From assembly GCA_943357175.1 (NCBI GenBank), contig CALRGE010000001.1, forward strand, positions 1 to 64,000: a stretch of 64,000 nucleotides of DNA, written 5' to 3'. Position numbers and translations under genes: made by a program. Source of the DNA: Candidatus Peribacteria bacterium. Lineage in GTDB: Bacteria; Patescibacteriota; Gracilibacteria; UBA1369; 2-02-FULL-48-14. Shown piece by piece: positions 58,226 to 64,000 of this stretch. The notes beneath the pieces were generated by a model. That model worked only from the letters and a program-made list of their open reading frames with translations. It had not been told where the DNA came from and made no database searches. Positions within the stretch are counted from its first letter, which is position 1; every line of letters begins with the position of its first letter.

Positions 58226-58921
58226 TTATATTTCGTGTATTTTTTCTTCCAAAACGCGGCCATTTTTTCTGAAAACTTTGTAAGCATTTTCACCGATTAC
58301 GCGCATTTTTTCGCCTTCGTAAACTATGGCGCAGCCGTTGTCGACCGCGAAGCCTGTACCTCCAGATTTTGCTATCATTTTTTTGAAGCTTGCTCGACGT
58401 GCAATTCCCAAGGTGCGGCCGTTGTAATGTGGGCAGTGAATGCCTTTCAAAAATCCTAAGCCGCGAACTTTGATGTAGTCCCATTTTTTAGGGCTGTAAA
58501 ATGACATTGAATCGCTGTGGCCGAATTCGTACCAACAGATAGAACCTGCACTAATTCCGCAAAGAACCTTCTCATTTTTCCAGGCGGTTTTTAGCATTTT
58601 ATCTACTTCAAGTTTTCGCCAAAGTTTCATCATTTTTAGTGTGTTTCCACCGCCAACGTAAATGATGTCAGCTGCGGAAATTTTTAGAGCGATTTCTTCG
58701 TGACTTGGATTTTCGCGAATCAAAAAAAGTACGTCGGTTTTGCAGCCGAGTTTTTTGAAATGTTTATCAACGCGCTCCCAATATTTTAAATCATCCTCAC
58801 TTGCGGTTGGAATAAATAATAGGCGAGGGTGCGCCTTTTTTGAGAGCCTTACGATTTCATTATCAATCGCTAAAGTTTCATCTTTAGACATAGATCCGCC
58901 GCCGATTGTGATTATTGGCAT
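58226..58921 (-). CDS. S51-family peptidase (peptidase E-like)
   Basis: 231 aa from the ATG at 58921 (an in-frame ATG at 58969 adds 16 residues). Peptidase E/cyanophycinase fold: PIITIGGGSMSKDETLAID at the start, DIIYVGGGNTLKMMKLW, and nucleophile elbow VLCGISAGSICWYE with the Ser between Ile and Ala-Gly. HCPHYNGR follows, with catalytic-type His. Peptidase E cuts N-terminal Asp dipeptides; the true substrate is unknown. It converges on the RelA/SpoT-like gene with a 1-nt gap. Confidence 0.85.
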   Translation of the reverse strand: MPIITIGGGSMSKDETLAIDNEIVRLSKKAHPRLLFIPTASEDDLKYWERVDKHFKKLGCKTDVLFLIRENPSHEEIALKISAADIIYVGGGNTLKMMKLWRKLEVDKMLKTAWKNEKVLCGISAGSICWYEFGHSDSMSFYSPKKWDYIKVRGLGFLKGIHCPHYNGRTLGIARRASFKKMIAKSGGTGFAVDNGCAIVYEGEKMRVIGENAYKVFRKNGRVLEEKIHEI

Positions 58922-58969
58922 AAATTTTACTTCAATTTGAAATATAATGCCCGCGTTTGGCTTCGTCAA

Positions 58970-59167
58970 TTATTGTTCCCTTGAATTTCCGATTCCACGT
59001 GACCCGATATTGGTCATCAATGCTCTCTTAATTTCCCCACGAACTGCTTCACGAATTGCCTCACTTTCAAAATGGAAACTGTCCATGTTTTTTTGAGTTT
59101 TTATCATTTCCGCTACTACTTCTGCGATCTCGTCTAAGGTTGGCTGACGTCTGTTTCTAGCTTGCAT
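58970..59167 (-). CDS. Small helical protein of unknown function
   Basis: 65 aa, charged and predicted helical, with RRQPTLDEIAEVVAEMIKT near the start; no family recognised. It stops 48 nt before the likely S51 peptidase start and may share its transcript. Upstream on the minus strand are TTGACC and, 17 bp on, TAAGCT, a weak promoter candidate. Confidence 0.5.
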   Translation of the reverse strand: MQARNRRQPTLDEIAEVVAEMIKTQKNMDSFHFESEAIREAVRGEIKRALMTNIGSRGIGNSREQ

Positions 59168-59225
59168 AATAAGTTGAAATTAGAGGCAAAGCTTATTGGA
59201 ATTTTATGCTAAGGTCAATTTTGTT

Positions 59226-59254
59226 TTGAAATTTTTCTGCACTAGTAGTATCTT
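59226..59254 (+). promoter_or_regulatory. Promoter of the 121-aa ORF
   Basis: TTGAAA (59226-59231), 17-bp spacer, TATCTT (59249-59254); the ATG is at 59276. Confidence 0.5.
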
Positions 59255-59275
59255 CGTTTCTTCTAATATAAAAAT

Positions 59276-59641
59276 ATGTCATTAGATTTTAAAAAAGTAA
59301 TGAGTGTTGAAGAGCTTTTAGAAAGTCATAATTTTAGATTGCTGAGACACCCTGAATCGCGTCTTGATGATGTTAAATTTACAGATGAAAATAGACTTGA
59401 AGTTGCTCAACGTATAATCGATTTTTTAGATTCTACCGGGCAGACACTTGATGAAGATCCTGCAAATCAAAAAGTTTTTTTAATCGTCAATAAATTTACT
59501 CCAAGTGCATCAAAGATTGGGGGAAAGGATTGTGACGATTTGGATGCAGTTATTTTCTTTTATGCGGAAGAAGGTGCCCAAAGAATTCCGTATCAATTTG
59601 TCTTGCCGGTAGAAGATATTTTGGTGATGGAAGATGAGTAG
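59276..59641 (+). CDS. Small acidic protein of unknown function
   Basis: 121 aa, acidic, cytoplasmic by appearance. A helical N-terminal half is followed by a beta-rich half with DLDAVIFFYAEEGAQRIPYQ and a final VEDILVMEDE. A single Cys; no family recognised. It has its own promoter and ends 1 nt before the convergent membrane-protein gene. Confidence 0.55.
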   Translation: MSLDFKKVMSVEELLESHNFRLLRHPESRLDDVKFTDENRLEVAQRIIDFLDSTGQTLDEDPANQKVFLIVNKFTPSASKIGGKDCDDLDAVIFFYAEEGAQRIPYQFVLPVEDILVMEDE

Positions 59642-59642
59642 G

Positions 59643-60083
59643 CTAGTCATTCAAATGCTTCTTTCTCAGTTCGTAACTAATTACAGTTGGAATGTAAAAA
59701 ATTATGTCTGCTGTAATTTTGCCGAAGAGCAATCCGAGCTGTAAATTGTTGAAGAAATTCATTCCAAAAAACATTGTGGCCGGTCTTACAAAAAGTGAAT
59801 CAAGTGTTTCTGCGAGGCCGAATTCCAAAAATATATTTCTTAGGTTTTTCGCGAAAGAGATGTGGGTATATTTTTTGCCTTTGATTTTATATGTCTCCAA
59901 AATTTCGCGCGTTAATATAGTTCCGTAAAATCCAAGATTTTCTCCCCAAGCCCCCACAAAAGCGATTAGAATTTTATTGTCTGAAAACAATGCGAAAATT
60001 GTCGGTAAAAGTATTGCAAAAAGTGTTCCTAGAATTTCTGCTGGGAGGTAGCGATGGAGCCAAATTTTGAGTTTGGTTTTCAT
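59643..60083 (-). CDS. Small multi-pass membrane protein
   Basis: 146 aa with three or four hydrophobic helices (about 14-32, 36-55, 103-118, 122-138) and basic ends. No family recognised; the size and topology recall small DUF-type integral proteins without catalytic motif. A TATAAT box lies exactly 6 nt before the ATG, again leaderless geometry. Confidence 0.6.
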   Translation of the reverse strand: MKTKLKIWLHRYLPAEILGTLFAILLPTIFALFSDNKILIAFVGAWGENLGFYGTILTREILETYKIKGKKYTHISFAKNLRNIFLEFGLAETLDSLFVRPATMFFGMNFFNNLQLGLLFGKITADIIFYIPTVISYELRKKHLND

Positions 60084-60089
60084 GGAGTG

Positions 60090-60119
60090 ATTATAGCATG
60101 TGGCGGTTTTTTATTTGAA
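60090..60119 (-). promoter_or_regulatory. Promoter of the small membrane protein gene
   Basis: Minus strand: TATAAT (60090-60095), 6 nt from the ATG; candidate -35 TTCAAA/TCAAAT at 17-18 bp. Confidence 0.45.
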
Positions 60120-60202
60120 ATCTTAATAATGGGGATGTACAATACTAGCGAAAAGGGCTTTCGGCCGTAGTTTATACACTACAAATTAGCGGAGAGTCTT
60201 TT

Positions 60203-60625
60203 TTATTTATAATCTGATGGGAATATTGATATAAGGAATTTTTCTCCACTCTGTTTGTCCTCCTTTATTTGAACTGAAAAGTGTTCATTTTCTGATGTTA
60301 TTCCTGTGAAACGATGTAGAAGTTCCGATCTTTTATTGTGATTTTCCTTTGATTCTGGATCGAAACTTGTAAATTTTATAAGCTCAATTCCACATGGAAA
60401 GAATTTCATTCTTCTAACTTGCTCCTTGAAATGTTTCTCATGTAAATGTTGCCAGAATAATCCTAAGAAAATTTTATTCTTTTTAAAGTATATTGACCGA
60501 ATATGCGGGCGTCTTTTACTTCTCCCGTTTATTTCTTTATATAGGTTGAAAGCTTTTTTATGGATTTCTTTAAAATCCGTTCCCGCAAGTTTTTTACTTT
60601 TTACTCTGTAAATCTTGGTGTTCAT
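60203..60625 (-). CDS. Basic protein of unknown function
   Basis: 140 aa, Lys/Arg/His-rich. The middle reads IFLGLFWQHLHEKHFKEQVR then RMKFFPCGIELI, a conserved-looking helix-strand unit; one Cys. It could be a nucleic-acid-binding or nuclease-like protein of the kind seen on mobile elements, but no family is recognised. Copy 3 of the phased CAG element lies 40-75 bp upstream in the same orientation. Confidence 0.55.
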   Translation of the reverse strand: MNTKIYRVKSKKLAGTDFKEIHKKAFNLYKEINGRSKRRPHIRSIYFKKNKIFLGLFWQHLHEKHFKEQVRRMKFFPCGIELIKFTSFDPESKENHNKRSELLHRFTGITSENEHFSVQIKEDKQSGEKFLISIFPSDYK

Positions 60626-60664
60626 GTGTATTTTGTTTGAGTCCTAAAACTTCAAACTAACACA

Positions 60665-60700
60665 TCGACCTGTATAAGTCCTGAATTTTTCCTGTAATAA
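60665..60700 (-). repeat. 11-bp-phased CAG element, copy 3
   Basis: Minus strand: CAGGAAAAATT, CAGGACTTATA, CAGGTCG in an exact 11-bp register. The core ATTCAGGACTTAT is identical to copy 1. Confidence 0.5.
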
Positions 60701-60714
60701 ATTTACCTATTAAA

Positions 60715-60748
60715 AAACAGACTACCCTTGGTTTTGGGAAGCCTGTTT
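60715..60748 (-). terminator. Terminator of dnaK
   Basis: AAACAGACTACCC / GGGAAGCCTGTTT, an imperfect 13-bp stem with an 8-nt loop and a T-run on the minus strand, 17 nt after the dnaK stop. Confidence 0.75.
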
Positions 60749-60764
60749 TAAATCATATCTATTC

Positions 60765-62708
60765 TTATTTTGTATCCCCTTCCTCCGCCTTCTTGTCCTT
60801 CTCATAAACCTTCACATCCGGATCATCTGTCGCGCCAGCTTCTGAACCCCCGTCGACGGGACTTTCTTCACCAGCCGCGCCTTCAGCTCCAGGAGTACCA
60901 GCAGCAGGTTGTTGGTACATCGCAGTTCCAATCTTCTGAATTTCGATTGCCAATTCTTCGTGGCATTTTTTGATTGCGTCTAAACTGGATTCTGGTGCTG
61001 CCAATAAGTCTTTCATTTCTTTCAATTTTGTTTCAACACCGGTTTTAACTTCTGCTGGAACTTTGTCTCCGTGTTCACGGAGAGTTCGTTCAGTTTGTGA
61101 AACTACTCCATCAGCGCTGATTCGTACTTCTGTAGATTCTTTCTTTTTCTTGTCTTCTTCTGCGTAAAGTTCTGCATCTTTTTTCATCTTTTCGATTTCA
61201 TCTTTTGAAAGACCAGAAGAGCCTGTGATTGTGATGTGCTGTTCTTTGCCGGTTCCTTTATCTTTAGCGCGAACAGTTAAAATTCCGTTTGCATCGATGT
61301 CCAAAGAGACTTCGATTTGAGGAAGTCCACGAGGTGCTGGAGCAATTCCGTCTAGTACGAAATTACCTAGCAACTTGTTGTCGATTGCCATTGGCCTTTC
61401 ACCCTGGTGGATTTTCACTTCCACGGAAGGTTGGCTGTCTGCGGCAGTTGAGAAAACTTGAGATTTTGTTGTTGGAATTGTTGTATTTTTTTCGATCAAT
61501 GGAGTTAGAACTCCGCCCAAAGTTTCGATACCAAGAGTTAGAGGAGTCACGTCCAAAAGTAGAATATCTTTCACATCTCCCTGAAGAATTCCGGCTTGAA
61601 TTGCGGCACCAAGAGCCACAACTTCATCCGGGTTAATTCCACGGTGAGGTTCTTTTCCAAAAATTTCCTTAACCTTCGCTTGAACGGCAGGCATTCTTGT
61701 CATACCTCCCACCAAAACAACTTCAGCGATGTCGCTCAAGAAAACCTTAGAATCTTCGATGGCTTTTTTTGCAGGAAGCGCAGTTGCTTCAATTAAATCT
61801 GCAACGAGATCTTCAAGTTTTGCTCGAGTGAGTTTCATCACCAAGTGCTTTGGACCGTTTGCATCTGCAGTAATAAATGGCAGATTGATTTCTGTTTCGT
61901 GAGTGCTTGAAAGTTCGATTTTTGCCTTTTCAGCTGCTTCTTTCAAACGCTGAATTGCAACTTTGTCAGAAGCAAGATCGATTCCGCTTTCTTTCTTAAA
62001 TTCGGCAACTAGATAATCCATGATTCTGTTATCGAAATCATCACCACCAAGTTGAGTGTTTCCGTTTGTTGATAAAACTTCGAACACGCCTTCGCCCAAT
62101 TCCAAAATTGAAATATCAAAAGTTCCTCCTCCAAGATCGTAAACGGCAATTTTTTTGTCGTTTGTATGTTTGTCGATTCCGTAGGCAAGTGCAGCGGCAG
62201 TCGGTTCGTTAATAATTCTTTTTACGTCTAGTCCAGCGATTGTTCCTGCATCTTTTGTGGCTTGTCTCTGCGCGTCATTGAAGTAAGCAGGAACTGTAAT
62301 TACAGCTTCTGTCACAGTTGTTCCCAAGTATTTTTCTGCATCAGCTTTTAGTTTTTGAAGAACCATTGCTGAAATTTCAGCAGGCCTTTTTTCTTTTCCT
62401 TCGAGCACAATTTCCACTTCGCCATTTTTACCTTTCACAACTTTATATGGAACACGTTTGATGTCTTCTCCGGATTCGCTAAATTGACGACCGATAAATC
62501 TCTTTGCAGAGAAAATCGTGTTATCTTTATTCATTACTGCCTGACGTTTTGCAGCAGCACCCACAATTCTTTCGCCGTCTTTTACCGCCACGATTGAAGG
62601 GGTTGTTTGTGCGCCTTCCGAGTTAGGAATGACAACGGCTTGGCCGCCTTCCATTACTGCAACGCAGGAGTTTGTTGTTCCAAGATCGATACCAATTATT
62701 TTAGACAT
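60765..62708 (-). CDS. dnaK: Molecular chaperone DnaK (Hsp70)
   Basis: ATP-dependent chaperone, 647 aa. Actin-like ATPase domain with [20 protein letters not shown] at the start, [20 protein letters not shown] near 190-215, then the substrate-binding domain with [18 protein letters not shown] and a Gly/Glu-rich tail; the usual EEVD-like end is [12 protein letters not shown]. No grpE or dnaJ is adjacent. A CIRCE operator overlaps the promoter, so HrcA heat-shock control is likely. Confidence 0.98.
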   Translation of the reverse strand: MSKIIGIDLGTTNSCVAVMEGGQAVVIPNSEGAQTTPSIVAVKDGERIVGAAAKRQAVMNKDNTIFSAKRFIGRQFSESGEDIKRVPYKVVKGKNGEVEIVLEGKEKRPAEISAMVLQKLKADAEKYLGTTVTEAVITVPAYFNDAQRQATKDAGTIAGLDVKRIINEPTAAALAYGIDKHTNDKKIAVYDLGGGTFDISILELGEGVFEVLSTNGNTQLGGDDFDNRIMDYLVAEFKKESGIDLASDKVAIQRLKEAAEKAKIELSSTHETEINLPFITADANGPKHLVMKLTRAKLEDLVADLIEATALPAKKAIEDSKVFLSDIAEVVLVGGMTRMPAVQAKVKEIFGKEPHRGINPDEVVALGAAIQAGILQGDVKDILLLDVTPLTLGIETLGGVLTPLIEKNTTIPTTKSQVFSTAADSQPSVEVKIHQGERPMAIDNKLLGNFVLDGIAPAPRGLPQIEVSLDIDANGILTVRAKDKGTGKEQHITITGSSGLSKDEIEKMKKDAELYAEEDKKKKESTEVRISADGVVSQTERTLREHGDKVPAEVKTGVETKLKEMKDLLAAPESSLDAIKKCHEELAIEIQKIGTAMYQQPAAGTPGAEGAAGEESPVDGGSEAGATDDPDVKVYEKDKKAEEGDTK

Positions 62709-62730
62709 ATAGTTTTTGGTTAATTTGCTA

Positions 62731-62757
62731 TTGGCACTCTAGTGTAGTCAGTGCTAA
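62731..62757. promoter_or_regulatory. CIRCE operator of dnaK
   Basis: TTGGCACTC, 9-bp spacer, CAGTGCTAA: each arm differs by one base from the HrcA consensus TTAGCACTC-N9-GAGTGCTAA. It overlaps the dnaK promoter. Confidence 0.88.
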
Positions 62758-62764
62758 TCGTCAA
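62736..62764 (-). promoter_or_regulatory. Promoter of dnaK
   Basis: Minus strand: TTGACG (62759-62764), 17-bp spacer, TAGAGT (62736-62741), both inside or next to CIRCE. Confidence 0.65.
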
Positions 62765-62778
62765 GAGAATTTGTTTGA

Positions 62779-62807
62779 TTGAAAATTCGACCGTGTATAG
62801 ATATGAT
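62779..62807 (+). promoter_or_regulatory. Promoter of the IPT/TIG-like surface protein gene
   Basis: TTGAAA (62779-62784), 17-bp spacer, TATGAT (62802-62807), then 6 nt to the ATG at 62814. Confidence 0.6.
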
Positions 62808-62813
62808 TGTTTT

Positions 62814-63902
62814 ATGAAGAATTTTATAGTTTTTTCATTGATTGTTTTTGAGGCAATTTTTGCCGTTCAAGGTTATAAAAAATACTGTACGGAAGATCTT
62901 TGCCATCTTTTTAGTGTTAACTCTTTTTTTGAGGATTATCCAAATGTTTCAGGAATAGATTTTACTAGCGTTGCAGACGGTGTTTCTATTAATATTTCTC
63001 TGGATAGGGAAGTGCCCGGCGATTCTCTCGAGCTTTTTATTGATTCTTCCGAGACGCCATACAGTGTTATAGACGGCAAAATTGTTGTTGAAAATTATAA
63101 GCTAGACAATGATAAAGTTGCTTATTTTGTATGGCAGGGTGTGAAGATGCCGGATTTTATTATTGAAAAGCCTTATTTGCTTTTGAAAACTTTAAGTTAT
63201 TTGGGTGATGGAAAATTCGCGATTGCTCAAAACGCCGAGGTTTTTTACTCTTACGGTGAAGATTTTGTGAGTTTGGGATCTGTTGTGGATACATTTCAGG
63301 TTCCGGCCGGTTCCGGCAATTTAAAGCTTCTTTTTACTTCCGGCGGACTGACTTCAAAAAATATTTCGATTTATTTTGACATGAATTCGAGGCCAATTAT
63401 TTCTGAGCTCATTTCAAATGGTGGATTTTTACCGGGTAAGGAAATTAAGGTAAAAGGTGTTAATTTGAATTCAGTGACGATTGATAATAAAAATCTTACA
63501 GTTATTTATTCCGGCGCTAATGAAGTTGGCTTAAAAATGAACAAAAATTTGAATCCCGGAGATGAAATTAGTTTCAGATTATTTTCTGATGCTGGTTATT
63601 CTAATGCTGCATCTTTCAAAGCATTCAGTTTTACCAGTAAGGTGCTTGGCGCTCCTGTTATTACAGGTGTATTTCCGGTAAAAACGGGAGTGAAAATCAG
63701 CGGAACTTTTGTTCAGGATGTTGCTGTGAATTACAATGGCAGTCCGCTCGAAATTTATAAAGTTTCTCCGGGTTGGGTTAGTGTAAGTACTCCGAAAGAT
63801 TCAGGTGGTTCTTTTACTGTTACATCACAAGGATTGATGAGTGATCCTGCCGGTCAAACTTGTAATTTAAGTTTATTTCAAACCTGTTATTTCTCTAACT
63901 AA
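62814..63902 (+). CDS. Secreted or anchored beta-sandwich protein (IPT/TIG-like)
   Basis: 362 aa from ATG 62814, chosen because of the promoter 6 nt upstream; an ATG at 62751 would start inside CIRCE. MKNFIVFSLIVFEAIFAVQG is a signal peptide or N-terminal anchor. The rest is beta-rich: a first Ig-like region, then PIISELISNGGFLPGKEIKV and KGVNLNSVTI, matching the IPT/TIG pattern (P.I..v.P..G..GG..vti.G.nl), and a third module at the end. Four Cys may form disulfides. Probably a cell-surface or adhesion protein. Confidence 0.7.
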   Translation: MKNFIVFSLIVFEAIFAVQGYKKYCTEDLCHLFSVNSFFEDYPNVSGIDFTSVADGVSINISLDREVPGDSLELFIDSSETPYSVIDGKIVVENYKLDNDKVAYFVWQGVKMPDFIIEKPYLLLKTLSYLGDGKFAIAQNAEVFYSYGEDFVSLGSVVDTFQVPAGSGNLKLLFTSGGLTSKNISIYFDMNSRPIISELISNGGFLPGKEIKVKGVNLNSVTIDNKNLTVIYSGANEVGLKMNKNLNPGDEISFRLFSDAGYSNAASFKAFSFTSKVLGAPVITGVFPVKTGVKISGTFVQDVAVNYNGSPLEIYKVSPGWVSVSTPKDSGGSFTVTSQGLMSDPAGQTCNLSLFQTCYFSN

Positions 63903-63909
63903 TTTTTTT

Positions 63910-64000
63910 ATGCCACACAAAAAATCATCCACGCCGGTAGCATCAGTAGCAACGCATTTGGAATATCACTACCGCGGAACTCACCCTTTTTTGGTATTTT
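63910..64000 (+). CDS. Partial CDS running off the window edge
   Basis: Begins at ATG 63910, 7 nt after the preceding stop, and is open to the edge (30 codons). The N-terminus MPHKKSSTPVASVATHLEYH is followed by YRGTHPFLVF, a basic start that may lead into a membrane segment just beyond the window. No family can be named. Same orientation and spacing suggest an operon with the surface protein gene. Confidence 0.55.
   Translation, partial: MPHKKSSTPVASVATHLEYHYRGTHPFLVF

Noticed and set aside
1-64000. UGA recoded to glycine as in Gracilibacteria or Absconditabacteria
   Set aside because: Long conserved genes have no internal TGA, and TGA is used as a proper stop (12535-12537, 24824-24826, rpoB at 51656-51658).
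1-64000. CRISPR array, insertion sequence, prophage or replication origin
   Set aside because: No regular repeat-spacer arrays, transposase or integrase ORFs, or DnaA-box clusters were seen on either strand.

Overview
The window reads as a chromosomal segment of a Candidate Phyla Radiation (Patescibacteria) bacterium, with Peregrinibacteria as a reasonable but unproven guess. The reasons are: low GC, the standard code (TGA is used as a stop, for example at 12535-12537 and 24824-24826), no rpmD (uL30) between rpsE and rplO, very few Shine-Dalgarno sequences, and many small genes with no recognisable family. Consensus-like sigma70 promoters (TTGNNN, 16-17 bp, TANNNT) are easy to see. In at least six genes the -10 box lies exactly 6 nt from the ATG, which predicts leaderless mRNAs.

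Layout. 25-1038: a TauE/SafE permease and a deviant tRNA-Asp-like gene with an 8-nt anticodon loop. 1191-6369: a pyrimidine cluster (pyrD, pyrK, pyrE, pyrF) interrupted by a ribbon-helix-helix regulator and a glycosyltransferase. 6335-11957, minus strand: rsmA, a YggU-family protein, a P2A Ca-type ATPase, trmD and an MFS/spermidine-synthase-like protein. 12220-17776: a three-gene operon built around a 1576-residue protein with a LysM-like segment, a hydrophobic core, SH3-like modules and a C-terminal calpain-like (C2) protease domain. 17819-55198, minus strand: a fused rpoBC-str-S10-spc-alpha superoperon from rpoB to rpsI. 55333-64000: PrsW, serS, small unknowns, a divergent RelA/SpoT-like protein, an S51 peptidase, dnaK with a CIRCE operator, and a surface-type protein.

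The superoperon is cut by accessory insertions that mostly bring their own promoters. Between map and infA lie a duplicated-domain protein, an LCP-family protein split over two frames, a repeat protein and a 64-aa ORF. Between rplC and rpsJ lie an orphan and a 113-bp palindrome. Between rpsJ and tuf is a DUF433/DUF5615 toxin-antitoxin pair. Between tuf and fusA are an orphan MazF/PemK-like toxin and a small ORF. Between fusA and rpsG are an ADP-ribosyltransferase-like ORF and a lipoprotein. Between rpsL and rpoC is another orphan. Each break has local promoters or terminators, so the ancestral operon now runs as several transcription units.

The strongest leads are: (1) the LCP protein at 22830-24826, where an A9 slippery run, an 8-nt spacer and a 9-12 bp stem-loop look like a programmed -1 frameshift that attaches the membrane anchor to the LCP domain; (2) the calpain-like giant-protein operon at 12220-17776, laid out like a polymorphic toxin; (3) a promoter plus palindrome module shared by two distant orphan genes; (4) an 11-bp-phased CAG element found upstream of three unrelated genes; (5) stop-codon-proximal hairpins with a conserved AGCATTAGC box in translation and transcription operons. 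No CRISPR array, IS element, rRNA or replication origin was seen.
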